Assembly (NCBI RefSeq): GCF_002252085.1
Contig: NZ_NEEY01000008.1
Location: 1 to 59,157, forward strand
Reading direction: 5' to 3'
DNA length: 59,157 bases
Source of the DNA: Aerococcus sp. 1KP-2016
Lineage (GTDB): Bacteria > Bacillota > Bacilli > Lactobacillales > Aerococcaceae
Shown here: positions 37,751-47,345 of the stretch, piece after piece
How positions within the stretch are numbered: the stretch's first letter is position 1
Layout: every line of letters begins with the position of its first letter
Position numbers and translations under genes: made by a program
The notes under the pieces: generated by a model
The model's database searches: none
Seen by the model: the letters and a program-made list of their open reading frames with translations, nothing else
Told to the model about the DNA's origin: nothing

Positions 37751-38249
37751 ACAGACCATGCAAATCCATAAAATCGATGCCGAGTGGGCGCGCAGTCAAT
37801 CACCTGACACTGTGGGGAAAATGACAGCCGACCTCCATGGCGCACTAGCCCAAGCATTTCCAGAAGGGTTCTCGTGGACGGAACAGACTATTCAGGCCAG
37901 CCTACACAACAGATTTCATCAATTTTTCTACATGCGCGACCAAGCAACGAGCGAGATTGTTGCGGTGGCGCATTTTCAATTGATCTTTGACGAAGCGGAA
38001 CTCTTTAATATTGGCGTGGTGCCGAGTCATCAAAGACGGGGCTTAGCCAAGCAAGTCTTACAATGTGTGCTTGACCACTATCAAAAACAAGACGTAGCCA
38101 CGATTACCTTAGAAGTGCGCAGTCGCAACCAAGCAGCCCGCAAACTATACGAAAGCCTGGGCTTCAAACAAATTGCTAGCCGTCCGGACTATTATCCGAT
38201 AAACTTAGACGACGCGATTATTTATCAAATACAATTGAATCAAATATAA
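37743..38249 (+). CDS. rimI: RimI-like ribosomal-protein N-acetyltransferase
   Basis: A 168-residue GNAT. The acetyl-CoA loop is [16 protein letters not shown], followed by [30 protein letters not shown], typical of RimI. It sits between tsaB and tsaD as in many Firmicutes. The GTG at 37743 overlaps the previous stop; an ATG at 37758 is the alternative start and neither has a strong ribosome site. Confidence 0.82.
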   Translation: MPRQTMQIHKIDAEWARSQSPDTVGKMTADLHGALAQAFPEGFSWTEQTIQASLHNRFHQFFYMRDQATSEIVAVAHFQLIFDEAELFNIGVVPSHQRRGLAKQVLQCVLDHYQKQDVATITLEVRSRNQAARKLYESLGFKQIASRPDYYPINLDDAIIYQIQLNQI

Positions 38250-38278
38250 ATAGTATTTCAGAAAGGAGTTTTCAATTT

Positions 38279-39286
38279 ATGGCAACAATATTAGCTATTG
38301 AATCATCATGTGATGAAACGAGTGCAGCCATCGTCTTGAACGGGACAGACATGCGTTCAAACGTGGTGGCCAGCCAAATCAAAAGCCACATGCGTTTTGG
38401 TGGGGTCGTACCCGAAATTGCCAGTCGTCACCATGTGGAACAAATTACTCAAGTCATCGATTTAGCCATGGCCGAAGGAGGCGCAACGTGGGATGACGTA
38501 GATGCGGTTGCTGTTACCCAAGGGCCAGGTCTAGTCGGGTCACTCCTAATCGGGATTACCGCAGCGAAAACCTTAGCCTTTGCCCATCAAAAACCCTTGA
38601 TTGGGGTTAACCATATGGCTGGTCACATTTATGCCAACCAATTAGTGGCACCAATGGACTATCCATTATTAGCCTTGGTTGTTTCTGGGGGTCATACCGA
38701 GCTTGTGTTAATGCGCGGTGACAACGATTTTGAAACCATCGGCGATACCCGCGATGACGCAGTAGGTGAAGCCTACGACAAAATTGGCCGAGTGATTGGG
38801 GTACCATATCCAGGTGGTAAAATCATCGACCAAATGGCGCATGAAGGGGAAGATGTCTATAATTATCCACGTGCCATGAAGGGCGAAGATACTTTAGATT
38901 TTTCATTCTCAGGTCTAAAATCAGCCGTGATTAACCACATGCATAATGCCAAACAAAAGAATGAAACGTTAGATATGAACAATGTGGCGGCTTCATTCCA
39001 AGCAGCAGCCCTAGATCAATTGGTGGGTCGCACCATGCGCGCCTTGGAATTGCATCCTGAAATCAAGCATGTCCTAGTAGCCGGTGGGGTGGCAGCCAAT
39101 AAAGGCTTGCGTACCCAACTAACTGCAGCTATCGAGGCCTTTGACCAAGAAATTACCCTGCAATTCCCACCGTTAGGCTTATGTGGGGACAATGCAGCCA
39201 TGATTGGTGCCGCAGCCGAATCTTTATATGCGCAAGCGGACTTTGCGCCCCTAGGCTTGGATGCTAAACCAGGCTTATCACTCTAG
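38279..39286 (+). CDS. tsaD: tRNA t6A threonylcarbamoyltransferase TsaD
   Basis: A 335-residue metal-dependent ASKHA enzyme that transfers threonylcarbamoyl to A37 of ANN-decoding tRNAs. It has [14 protein letters not shown], the metal-binding [15 protein letters not shown], and [11 protein letters not shown]. It acts with TsaB encoded upstream. GAAAGGAG precedes the ATG. Confidence 0.96.
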   Translation: MATILAIESSCDETSAAIVLNGTDMRSNVVASQIKSHMRFGGVVPEIASRHHVEQITQVIDLAMAEGGATWDDVDAVAVTQGPGLVGSLLIGITAAKTLAFAHQKPLIGVNHMAGHIYANQLVAPMDYPLLALVVSGGHTELVLMRGDNDFETIGDTRDDAVGEAYDKIGRVIGVPYPGGKIIDQMAHEGEDVYNYPRAMKGEDTLDFSFSGLKSAVINHMHNAKQKNETLDMNNVAASFQAAALDQLVGRTMRALELHPEIKHVLVAGGVAANKGLRTQLTAAIEAFDQEITLQFPPLGLCGDNAAMIGAAAESLYAQADFAPLGLDAKPGLSL

Positions 39287-39343
39287 TCAAGCCACCAGAG
39301 CTTAAGCATTTAGCAGTACTTTCTTAAACAACTTAATCTTTAT

Positions 39344-39386
39344 GGACCAATGCCGGTTAATTCCTCTAGCATTGGTTCTTTTTTTG
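39344..39386 (+). terminator. Terminator of the tsa operon
   Basis: GGACCAATGC pairs with GCATTGGTTC, followed by seven T's. Confidence 0.9.
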
Positions 39387-39472
39387 CCCCAAAAACTTCA
39401 TACTTTCATCGTATTTCCAACCTAATATAAGACCTATCAAACTACAAGCACAACAAAGGAGTCGTGAAAGGC

Positions 39473-40960
39473 ATGAAAATCAGCACATTATTTCAAAAAA
39501 GTGGCGTTAACACTAGTCAACCTATCAGTAAAGCAATCGGCGAAATGGCCATCACAGGCATTAGCGAATCATCTCAAACCGTTGCACCAGGCCACGTATT
39601 TGTTGCGATTTCAGGCTTCCAAAAGGACGGCACGGCCTATATCCAAGATGCCATTGACGCCGGTGCAGCCCTTATCGTGACCGATCGTCCGCTTGCTATA
39701 AAAAGAACCGGCGCTACGAAAAACACCGCCTTTGTCCAGGTGGCTAATGCCCGTAAAGCCTTGGGAGCCCTCGTGGCCGCCTACTACGGCTTCCCTAGTC
39801 AGGACAAACTGGTCATCGGGATTACGGGTACCAACGGCAAAACGACTACCGCCTTATTTCTACAACACTTACTGGAGAAAGCTGGCTACCAAGTCGCATA
39901 CTTTGGGACCGTCTATAACGAAGTGAACGGCCAACGCTATGATGCCACGCTGACCACCCCAAGTGCCACTGAAATCCAAAAAGCCCTCGCCAATTCAGAC
40001 GACGACGCGGTCATCATCGAAGCATCTAGTCAAGGGCTAGACCAATACCGCATGCAGGGGGTGACCTTTGACTATGCCTTATTTACCAACATGTACCGCG
40101 ATCATCTTGACTACCACGAGTCCATGGAGAATTACTTCCAAGCCAAGAAAATGCTTTTTGACTTGCTGAAAGAGGACGGTACCGCGGTCATCAACACCTA
40201 TACCATGTGGGGCCACCGTTTAGCCAGTGAACTGCAAGCGGCAGGCAAGCAGGTGGTTACCGTTGGCCAAGAAGAGGGCGCCAACGCCCACGTGCTAGAT
40301 TGTTATGACGATGCTGCAGAGGTTGATTTCAACGGCCAAGTCGTGACCATCACCGCGCCATTAGCCGGGACCTACAACCAGGAAAATCTGATTCTAGCAA
40401 CAGCCGTGGTCGACGATTTGGGTCTCGATCCAGGCAATACCAACCAAGCAATTGTTGACTTCCCGGGCATTTCCGGACGTTTGGAGACCTATGAAGTCAG
40501 CCCTGAAGAAACCATTATCGTCGATTACGCCCACACACCGGATGCCATCGAAGCCTTACTGACTAGTCTGGGCAATACCTATCCCGGTCGCGACATCATC
40601 CACATCTTTGGTTTCCGCGGTCAACGTGATAGTGGCAAATTTCCCAAAATGGTCCAAGCCTCTCAAGCAAATGCAGACTTCACCATCCTGACAACAGATG
40701 ACCTGAATGGTGTGACCCAGCACAAGATGGTCGCAAATTATAGCCAATACATGACTTATTATGGCTTCGATAACCTAGCCACCATCATGGACCGATTCGA
40801 AGCCCTACAAACAGCTTTTGAAATGGCAAAAAGGCCAACCCTCTTAGTGATGACAGGCAAGGGCCACGAAAACTACCGGATCCCTTGCCGTACAGGGGTA
40901 ATTTCTGACCAAGAAGCAGCAGAAGCCATGATGCAGAGTAGGGTTGTTCACTTTCGGTAA
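39473..40960 (+). CDS. murE: Mur-ligase, UDP-MurNAc-tripeptide synthetase (MurE-like)
   Basis: A 495-residue ATP-dependent ligase: N-terminal UDP-binding domain (ISESSQTVAPGHVFVAI), P-loop GITGTNGKTTT, central EASSQGLDQYRMQGV, and C-terminal VDYAHTPDAIEALL. It would add the third residue of the peptidoglycan stem peptide. The amino-acid-selecting motif, DNPR in diaminopimelate enzymes, reads DDLNG here, so neither DAP nor ordinary Lys specificity can be claimed; it may be a second MurE. The ATG at 39473 suits AAAGGAG better than the GTG at 39464. Confidence 0.85.
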   Translation: MKISTLFQKSGVNTSQPISKAIGEMAITGISESSQTVAPGHVFVAISGFQKDGTAYIQDAIDAGAALIVTDRPLAIKRTGATKNTAFVQVANARKALGALVAAYYGFPSQDKLVIGITGTNGKTTTALFLQHLLEKAGYQVAYFGTVYNEVNGQRYDATLTTPSATEIQKALANSDDDAVIIEASSQGLDQYRMQGVTFDYALFTNMYRDHLDYHESMENYFQAKKMLFDLLKEDGTAVINTYTMWGHRLASELQAAGKQVVTVGQEEGANAHVLDCYDDAAEVDFNGQVVTITAPLAGTYNQENLILATAVVDDLGLDPGNTNQAIVDFPGISGRLETYEVSPEETIIVDYAHTPDAIEALLTSLGNTYPGRDIIHIFGFRGQRDSGKFPKMVQASQANADFTILTTDDLNGVTQHKMVANYSQYMTYYGFDNLATIMDRFEALQTAFEMAKRPTLLVMTGKGHENYRIPCRTGVISDQEAAEAMMQSRVVHFR

Positions 40961-41019
40961 AGGCACGGATTATGGTATCATCAATAGTAATCAAGAACAC
41001 AAGAAAGGTGAGTGATTGG

Positions 41020-41196
41020 GTGGCATCTTGGAAACATACCAACAAGACAGATAAGCACAAAGAAACCCAGACCAATAAACGGGCTAAAAAATATGCGCCC
41101 CAACCTAGAGACACCTTCGTTGATATCATTATCTTTCTACTGATAATCGCCGTCATTTCAGGGCTCGTCTTCTTCTATTGGGCTATGAAATTATAA
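41020..41196 (+). CDS. Small single-pass membrane protein
   Basis: A 58-residue protein from a GTG behind GAAAGGTGAG. A strongly basic, hydrophilic first half (KRAKKYAPQPRD) is followed by one hydrophobic segment (DIIIFLLIIAVISGLVFFYW) close to the C-terminus. It follows murE by 59 bases and ends before a terminator, so it is likely cotranscribed. A cell-wall accessory role is inference from position only. Confidence 0.6.
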   Translation: MASWKHTNKTDKHKETQTNKRAKKYAPQPRDTFVDIIIFLLIIAVISGLVFFYWAMKL

Positions 41197-41211
41197 ACGT
41201 TAGATAAGGAA

Positions 41212-41236
41212 AAGGCGGAGTGATCCGTCTTTTTTC
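41212..41236 (+). terminator. Terminator after the small membrane protein gene
   Basis: AAGGCGGA pairs with TCCGTCTT around GTGA, followed by TTTTT. Confidence 0.75.
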
Positions 41237-41650
41237 TATTTGATTGAAGAAAGAGATTTCTGCACTTGTATATTTTTTACTATAAAAAGCCAATAAGTAA
41301 TAACCAGAAGGGGCTGTGCGTCCATTTATGAGAAAGAATGGAAAGCAAAAATGGCTGAATTTTTCATTTCCCAAAAAAAGTGAAAGTTCAGCTCGTTGTG
41401 TGACGCAATTTTTCTCATTATTGAAATCAAAGCATCCCGAACTTTCCAATTACTGGTTATTTTATATAGAATACCAACAACCTAGGTAAAAATTTTATGC
41501 TAGCGTGATACTCATCCGAATAAGGTCTTAAAAATATCAAGTGGTATAAATTAATCATATTGTGACAAAGTAAACAAGAGTTAACACTGCAAAATAGGCG
41601 ATGAATGAACATATAAGCAAAGAATATATATATTATGTGAAAATATGCAC

Positions 41651-41679
41651 TTGTATTTCATCTAGAAAGCGATTACAAT
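41651..41679 (+). promoter_or_regulatory. Small-RNA promoter overlapped by a cre site
   Basis: TTGTAT and TACAAT are separated by 17 bases. AGAAAGCGATTACA (41664-41677), matching 13 of 14 positions of the CcpA consensus, lies in the spacer and over the -10. Bound CcpA would block transcription, so the RNA should be made when preferred sugars are absent. Confidence 0.6.
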
Positions 41680-41685
41680 TGAAAT

Positions 41686-41827
41686 AACCTCACCAATGAG
41701 CATCCGATTGCTGTGGGATTTTCAAAAACAGGGTGCGTTCCTAGTGCGATGAACCTGTATTGCCCGGCAATACTGGATCATGTGCTTTTTGTCCTGCCTC
41801 CTAAGCGTGCACTTAGGGGGTTTGTTT
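41686..41827 (+). ncRNA. Candidate CcpA-controlled structured small RNA
   Basis: About 140 bases without a reading frame, between its own promoter and terminator. Hairpin 1 is CCTCAC-CAAT with ATTG-CTGTGGG (about 41692-41716). A long hairpin is closed by CAGG/CCTG, has an internal bubble, then GTGC-ATG/CAT-GC, and a perfect tip GTATTGC/GCAATAC (41757-41773). The terminator CCTCCTAAG/CTTAGGGGG (41797-41820) ends in TTTGTTTG. The esterase gene downstream has its own -10. I do not match it to a known RNA family. Confidence 0.6.
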
Positions 41828-41922
41828 GTGTCTAAAAATAATCATATTACAAGTGAATTCATCTTTTTCATGCTAGAATGGAGGCGTAAAAGACCAAGCT
41901 AGTTGAAGAAGGAGTGGCGCCA

Positions 41923-42663
41923 ATGTTTGAACAATTCGCTTTCTATTTTCCCGCAAAAGATGTCGACAAACAGATTCACCTGTATTTACCCGACAACTAT
42001 GAAGAAAGTAAGGAACACTTTCCAGTAGTCTATATGTACGACGGTCACAATTTATTCTTCGATGAAGATGCTACATACGGCACTTCTTGGGGGTTACTCG
42101 ACTTTATGGATACCTATGATAAGCAGGTCATCATCGTTGGGATTGAATGCTCACACGAAGAGGGTGAACGTATTCGCGAATACTGCCCGTATCCAGTTGA
42201 TACCCAATACTTCGGTCACGTAGCCGGCTATGGTGATGTCTATATGGATTGGTTGGTCAATGAACTCAAACCATTCATCGACGATAATTATCCAACCATT
42301 CCCGACCGCGAAGCAACTGCGATTGCTGGTTCATCGATGGGTGGGTTGATGGCATTCTACTCTGTCATCGCCCATAACGACGTCTTCTCCAAAGCTGGCG
42401 CCCTATCACCAGCCTTCGGATTCGCAGTGCCTGAACTAGAAGCCGAAATAGCGCAACACGATATTGATCCAGATACCCGCGTCTTCTTCTCGTATGGTGA
42501 CGAAGAAGTCAACTTCGAACGATTGAAACCAACAGCTACATTCAACGATGCCATCATCGAAGCCGGTGGCGAAACCCACGTCCACATCGAAGAAGGCGGC
42601 GACCACTCCGAAGCCACATGGCGTAAGCAAAACCGCTTATATATGGACTTCTTGTGGAAATAA
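41923..42663 (+). CDS. Esterase-D-type alpha/beta hydrolase
   Basis: A 246-residue putative esterase. It has VVYMYDGHNLFFDE near residue 35, the nucleophile elbow AGSSMGGLMAFY, Asp in FFSYGDEEV and His in GGDHSEATW. The family includes acetyl-xylan, feruloyl and siderophore esterases. No signal peptide is seen, so it is cytoplasmic and the substrate is unknown. The ATG at 41923 follows AAGGAGTG. Confidence 0.82.
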   Translation: MFEQFAFYFPAKDVDKQIHLYLPDNYEESKEHFPVVYMYDGHNLFFDEDATYGTSWGLLDFMDTYDKQVIIVGIECSHEEGERIREYCPYPVDTQYFGHVAGYGDVYMDWLVNELKPFIDDNYPTIPDREATAIAGSSMGGLMAFYSVIAHNDVFSKAGALSPAFGFAVPELEAEIAQHDIDPDTRVFFSYGDEEVNFERLKPTATFNDAIIEAGGETHVHIEEGGDHSEATWRKQNRLYMDFLWK

Positions 42664-42678
42664 TATGGATAATGTAAA

Positions 42679-42710
42679 AAGGCAGAGACGTGTTAATCTC
42701 TGCCTTATTT
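42679..42710. terminator. Bidirectional terminator, esterase and gldA
   Basis: AAGGCAGAGA pairs perfectly with TCTCTGCCTT around eight bases between convergent genes. Confidence 0.85.
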
Positions 42711-42727
42711 GTTCTTGTGTGTAAATT

Positions 42728-43831
42728 TTATTTTTCTAAAGCCGTCACGTAGGCGTCAACCGCTATTAAAGCGTCGGCAACGTCATCAGGTGTCACTTTG
42801 AATGGTAATGCATGAATGGTTTCACCTTCGATGGTTGCTTGTTTCCCAACTTTTAAGAGAGATTCTCGGTCATTGGCATCCAAGTGGAGTTCAGCTAATG
42901 TTGTAGGCAAGCCTAATTTTTGATATAGGGCAATATAAGCATCAATTTCTTCAAGGGGACGATTTTCCAAGAAGAGCTGTGTTAGTGTACCGTAAGTAAC
43001 TTTCTCACCATGGGTTAAATGGTGAATGTCACCATCAAGAGCGGTGAAGCCGTTGTGGATGGCATGTGCCGCCGCAAGACCACCAGATTCAAAACCAAGA
43101 CCACTTAATAAAGTGTTGGCTTCAATCACGTTTTCAACTGCAGGTGTTAATACTTTTGCTTGAACAGCACGGTAAGCTTTTAAGCCATCAGCGAATAGTA
43201 CTTCACGACATTTGTCGCCGATCGCTTGGGCTGCGAGCGTTGTTTTCCCACCAGCCATGGTATTTGAATTACTGATGACATTGGGACGGATTTCAACCGC
43301 AGTTGCTAAGGCATCCGCAATACCTGAAGCAAATAAACGTGCTGGTGAGTGGGCAATGACGTAGGTATCTAGTAAAACGAGATCAGGATTCTTTTTATAG
43401 AAACGGTATTGTTCAAATACACCGGCTTCTGAGTAAATGACAGATAGGGCAGAGGTTGGGGCATCGGTAGACGCAGTCGTTGGTAAGACTGCAATCGGCG
43501 TACCCAATTCATCCGCAATCGCCTTACCAGCATCGATTGCTTTCCCACCACCAAGGGCTAAGACAACATTTACACTGTGTTGACGACCAATTTCAGTGAC
43601 ACGATTGATTTCAATTGTTGAAGCTTCACCATTGAAGGGTTCACGAACCACTTTAATACCAGCATCAGTCAAGACACGAGCCAATTCTTCACCAACAATA
43701 CCCCATACTACATCATCGGCAAGTAGCAGGGCTTTGTCACCTAATTTTTGAATATATTCAACCCCAGTAGGGCTAGTTAAGAGATGTTCACCTTGTACAT
43801 AACGAGAGGGACTAGCAAAAACTTTTAGCAT
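42728..43831 (-). CDS. gldA: Glycerol dehydrogenase
   Basis: A 367-residue iron/zinc-type polyol dehydrogenase oxidising glycerol to dihydroxyacetone with NAD. The NAD site is LALGGGKAIDAGKA, and the metal ligands are in SGIADALATAVE and AAHAIHNGFTAL with HLTHGEKV. The N-terminus MLKVFASPSRYVQGE is typical. The start is the ATG at 43831 behind AGGAGGAAA; the frame is open 54 codons upstream but those residues are not family-like. Confidence 0.93.
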   Translation of the reverse strand: MLKVFASPSRYVQGEHLLTSPTGVEYIQKLGDKALLLADDVVWGIVGEELARVLTDAGIKVVREPFNGEASTIEINRVTEIGRQHSVNVVLALGGGKAIDAGKAIADELGTPIAVLPTTASTDAPTSALSVIYSEAGVFEQYRFYKKNPDLVLLDTYVIAHSPARLFASGIADALATAVEIRPNVISNSNTMAGGKTTLAAQAIGDKCREVLFADGLKAYRAVQAKVLTPAVENVIEANTLLSGLGFESGGLAAAHAIHNGFTALDGDIHHLTHGEKVTYGTLTQLFLENRPLEEIDAYIALYQKLGLPTTLAELHLDANDRESLLKVGKQATIEGETIHALPFKVTPDDVADALIAVDAYVTALEK

Positions 43832-44106
43832 GATATTTCCTCCTATGTTGTTAAAATATTCACAAAAAACAGCTACACATTCAAATCGTTCTTTTAAATT
43901 AACTTTCTTACATGTGAATAATATCACAATAAAAAGTGAAAGGGAAATGATTTCGTGAAGAATTTGCAATAAATATTTGCATAATAATTCCATACCCTTA
44001 AATACACTTGCAATTATCGCGACTGTGGTAGAAGATAAGTTTTACAAATATAGAGATGAGCATCAACATTAGCAACTGATCAAGATGCAAGAGGAGGCAA
44101 AACAGA

Positions 44107-44430
44107 ATGACTAGTATGGAGAAAGTTAACGCCTTTCGTGATGCGCGCAATTGGCGCCAATTTCATAATGAAAAAGATTTAGCCCTTTCGATTTCCTTAG
44201 AAGCGTCTGAGCTACTAGAAATCTTCCAATGGAAAACCGCTGAAGAAGGTAAACAAAATATTGACGCTATTAAAGACGAATTAGCCGATGTGTTAATTTA
44301 TTCCTATATGTTGGCGGATAATCTAGATTTAGATATTGATGAAATTATTGAACGCAAACTCATCAAAAATAATGAAAAATATCCAGTAGAAAAAAGTAGA
44401 GACAATAAAGAAAAATATACTGAGTTATAA
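44107..44430 (+). CDS. MazG-like nucleotide pyrophosphohydrolase
   Basis: A 107-residue all-helical protein. The metal-binding pattern is SLEASELLEIFQW, followed by KDELADVLIYSYML and a basic C-terminus with KNNEKYP. It likely hydrolyses non-canonical or excess nucleoside triphosphates in the house-cleaning role of MazG/RS21-C6-type proteins. GAGGAGG precedes the ATG. It is followed immediately by a large structured repeat. Confidence 0.88.
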   Translation: MTSMEKVNAFRDARNWRQFHNEKDLALSISLEASELLEIFQWKTAEEGKQNIDAIKDELADVLIYSYMLADNLDLDIDEIIERKLIKNNEKYPVEKSRDNKEKYTEL

Positions 44431-44442
44431 TCATTTGTATTT

Positions 44443-44767
44443 GGGTGGGATAAAATCATAGCTTTCCGTCCTTATTGTGTACATTCAGGATGTGAGAAAA
44501 AGCGTTTAACCCTCAACCAGTGGAAGATTTGCGCCTGTGATGACGTTAGTCATCGCCAGCTAATCTGAAGTGGGCAGAGGGTTGCTTTTTCGAACTCGAC
44601 TAGAGAGTCAAGGTCTTTCTGTCTTGAAATCGAGTCAAGGTCTCGATTTCATGCTTTTTCACGGCTAAGGACGTACACTTCCAGGTCCTACAATCTTTCA
44701 GGAGATTATCAATATAATTATGAATACATGATTTCAGAGAGGGGTTTGTCCAACCCTCTTTTTTTTA
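44443..44767 (+). repeat. Structured intergenic element B (twin YCAAGGT hairpins), possible ncRNA
   Basis: It is related to 47346-47622. It starts GGGTGGGATAAAA, then TCATAG...TTTCCGTCCTTA. The twin hairpins are 44598-44623 and 44626-44650, both with the loop TCAAGGT. Upstream is an extra domain absent from the other copy: GAAAAAGC...GCTTTTTC enclosing AACCCTC/GAGGGTT and GATGAC/GTCATC. It ends with a terminator AGAGGGG/ACCCTCT and T's (44739-44767). No protein is encoded. Confidence 0.75.
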
Positions 44768-44822
44768 TGGGCAGGCCTAAAACATTAAATTAGAAAAAGA
44801 TGAAAATTTCATGAAAATACAA

Positions 44823-44851
44823 TTGACTTACCAGGATGACACGAGTAAAAT
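44823..44851 (+). promoter_or_regulatory. Promoter of the M20 amidohydrolase gene
   Basis: TTGACT and TAAAAT are separated by 17 bases, about 60 bases before the start codon. Confidence 0.65.
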
Positions 44852-44911
44852 TTTGCATAACCAACAAAAATTGACCAGTACACAGATTTTCAAAAGAAAG
44901 TAGGGATTTTT

Positions 44912-46132
44912 ATGGCAGAAACAAGCATTCAAACAAGTACACTTTACGATTTATGGGCAAGTGATTTAGAAGCCAACTATGAAGAAACAGTAGCAGTTCG
45001 ACGCTACCTTCACCAACATCCCGAGCCATCTTTTGAAGAAAAAGAAACCGCAGCGTACATTGTCGACAAATTGAAATCATTTGGTATCACGGATATCAGA
45101 CAAAACGTTGGGAATGGCTACGGTATCGTCGCTAAAATCAAAGGTGGACATCCCGGACCAACGATCGCTTTCCGTGCCGACTTCGATGCCTTACGTATCA
45201 AAGAGGAAAATAATATTTCCTACAAATCAAAAAATGACGGCGTGATGCATGCATGTGGCCACGATACGCATACAGCGACCTTGCTAAGTGTGGCAGAAAT
45301 CCTTGCGCAATCAGCAGCTGACTTACATGGTAATATTGTACTTCTCCATCAACACGCTGAAGAAGTATTGCCAGGCGGCGCTAAGAGTATGGTTGAAGAT
45401 GGTTCTATTGACGATGTTGACTTTGTCTTTGGGCAACATGTGCAATCACAATTACAAGCGGAAAAAATTGGCTATGCACCAGGTTATGCCATGGCAGCGG
45501 CAGATTTCTTCAACATCCAAATCCAAGGTAAGGGGGGCCATGGTGCCCATCCACAAGATACCGTCGATTCAGTAATCATCGCAACGAAAATTGTTGATGC
45601 CTTACAAACCTTGGTCAGCCGTGCCATTAACCCATTACATCCAGCGGTAGTGACAGTATCAACTGTTCAAGCTGGGGGTGAAGCCAACAATATCATTGCC
45701 GACTCAGCTATGATTCGCGGTACAGTAAGAACGTATCATGAAGAAGCGCGTGGTATCATTGAAGATGAATTAACTACCTTAGCTGAAGGTGTTGCCGCTA
45801 TGTATCACGGAACAAGTGAAGTGACATACGTTCGTGGGTATGACGCTGTATACAATCATCCGGCAGAAACAGACCGTTTTGTGAGTGTAATGAAAGAGAA
45901 ATTCGGTGAAGATGAAGTGATCCAACTCGAACCAAGTATGGGTGGCGAGGACTTTGGTTACTTTACCAGCGTTCGCCCAGGAACGTTCTTCAATGTTGGC
46001 GGCTTTAATCCAGAATATGACGCAACCTTCCCCCATCACCATCCACGTTTTAATGTCGACGAAAAAGCCATGCTTGTCGCCGGAAAAGTCTTCTTAGCGA
46101 TCGCTGAAGACTACTTAATTCCTAAAGACTAA
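44912..46132 (+). CDS. M20D amidohydrolase (aminoacylase/hippurate hydrolase-like)
   Basis: A 406-residue dinuclear-metal hydrolase. Metal ligands are in MHACGHDTHTA, HQHAEEVLPGGA and, in the C-terminal part, HHHPRFNVDE; the dimerisation domain includes GKGGHGAHPQDTVD. It removes an acyl group from an N-acylated amino acid or similar compound. Exact substrate unknown. AAAGTAGGG is a modest ribosome site. Confidence 0.88.
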   Translation: MAETSIQTSTLYDLWASDLEANYEETVAVRRYLHQHPEPSFEEKETAAYIVDKLKSFGITDIRQNVGNGYGIVAKIKGGHPGPTIAFRADFDALRIKEENNISYKSKNDGVMHACGHDTHTATLLSVAEILAQSAADLHGNIVLLHQHAEEVLPGGAKSMVEDGSIDDVDFVFGQHVQSQLQAEKIGYAPGYAMAAADFFNIQIQGKGGHGAHPQDTVDSVIIATKIVDALQTLVSRAINPLHPAVVTVSTVQAGGEANNIIADSAMIRGTVRTYHEEARGIIEDELTTLAEGVAAMYHGTSEVTYVRGYDAVYNHPAETDRFVSVMKEKFGEDEVIQLEPSMGGEDFGYFTSVRPGTFFNVGGFNPEYDATFPHHHPRFNVDEKAMLVAGKVFLAIAEDYLIPKD

Positions 46133-46146
46133 ACACAAAGTATGAA

Positions 46147-46175
46147 GGCCAGCATGTAATTGTGCTGGCTTTTTA
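46147..46175 (+). terminator. Terminator after the amidohydrolase gene
   Basis: GCCAGCA pairs with TGCTGGC around TGTAATTG, followed by TTTTT. Confidence 0.85.
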
Positions 46176-46349
46176 CTTTCTTAGCGAAATTTTATGCAAA
46201 AATAAGAGGTTTTCCTTTCTTTTCATGGCGGATTTTGAGATAATAAACCGCTGTAAACACCATTTTGCAATCAAAAAGAAAAGCTCTTGTGGCTTTTTTT
46301 ATTTTGACCGATTTATAAAAAGAAAAAACAAAAGGGAAAGGAACTTATT

Positions 46350-47330
46350 TTGGAACAAAAGAAGAATTTTTGGCAAGAATTGCCTCGTCCATATTTTATA
46401 TTAGCACCGATGGAAGATGTTACTGACACCGTATTCCGTCATGTAATCCAAAAAGCAGCCAAACCAGATGTATACTTTACTGAATTTACCAACTCTGAAA
46501 GTTACGTACATCCAAAAGGGCGCGATTCATTAAATACACGTCTACAATTTACACCAGATGAAAAGCCAATCGTGGCACATATTTGGGGAGATAACCCAGC
46601 TCACTTTGCGGAAATGGCAAAGGGCATGAACGAAATGGATTATGCCGGACTTGATATCAACATGGGTTGTCCAGCACCCAACGTGTTCAAACATGGTCGT
46701 GGTTCAGGTTTGATTTTACGTCCAGAAGTGGCCGTAGAATTGATTCAAGCTTCTAAAGAAGGCGGCTTACCAGTATCTGTCAAAACACGTTTAGGTCACC
46801 AAGACGTGAACGAATATAAAGAATGGTTAACTACGATCTTAAAACAAGATATCGCTAACCTTTCTATTCACCTACGTACCAAGACAGAAATGTCTAAAGC
46901 AGACGCACATTGGGAATTGATTCCAGAAATCAAAGCCCTGCGTGATGAAATTGCACCAAACACACTATTAACTATCAACGGCGACATTCCAAACCGTCAA
47001 GTAGGTCAAGAATTAGTCGATAAATACGGCGTAGATGGTGTCATGATTGGCCGTGGCATTTTCCATAACCCATTCGCCTTTGAAGAAGAACAACGCGAAC
47101 ACTCACCAAAAGAATTACTAGACTTGTTTAGATATCACCTAGATTTATTCGACAAGAATGCCGCAGAAAATGGTCGTCCATACAAACCATTACGACGTTT
47201 CTTCAAAATTTATATCCGTTCATTCAAGGGTGCCAACGAATTGCGTATCGGCTTGATGGAAACAGAATCAACCGACGAAGCACGCGCACTACTAGATGAA
47301 TTCGAAGCAAAACACTTACATGAAGCATAA
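46350..47330 (+). CDS. tRNA-dihydrouridine synthase
   Basis: A 326-residue FMN enzyme reducing uridines in tRNA loops. Marks are [16 protein letters not shown], the catalytic-cysteine loop [19 protein letters not shown], the FMN phosphate site [10 protein letters not shown], and the helical domain [13 protein letters not shown]. It resembles the DusC-like clade. The TTG start follows GGGAAAGGAA; no ATG fits. The gene is followed at once by the long repeat. Confidence 0.9.
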   Translation: MEQKKNFWQELPRPYFILAPMEDVTDTVFRHVIQKAAKPDVYFTEFTNSESYVHPKGRDSLNTRLQFTPDEKPIVAHIWGDNPAHFAEMAKGMNEMDYAGLDINMGCPAPNVFKHGRGSGLILRPEVAVELIQASKEGGLPVSVKTRLGHQDVNEYKEWLTTILKQDIANLSIHLRTKTEMSKADAHWELIPEIKALRDEIAPNTLLTINGDIPNRQVGQELVDKYGVDGVMIGRGIFHNPFAFEEEQREHSPKELLDLFRYHLDLFDKNAAENGRPYKPLRRFFKIYIRSFKGANELRIGLMETESTDEARALLDEFEAKHLHEA

Positions 47331-47345
47331 TTAAATATGAAGTGA

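Noticed and set aside
41686-41827. 6S RNA
   Set aside because: A bubble in the long hairpin is suggestive, but the unit is short, has a separate 5' hairpin and lacks a long closing stem. I cannot support the name.
46162-46404. 80-codon reading frame rich in Phe and Lys
   Set aside because: It overlaps the terminator after the amidohydrolase gene and the ribosome site and start of the Dus gene, has no ribosome site, and looks like AT-rich noise.
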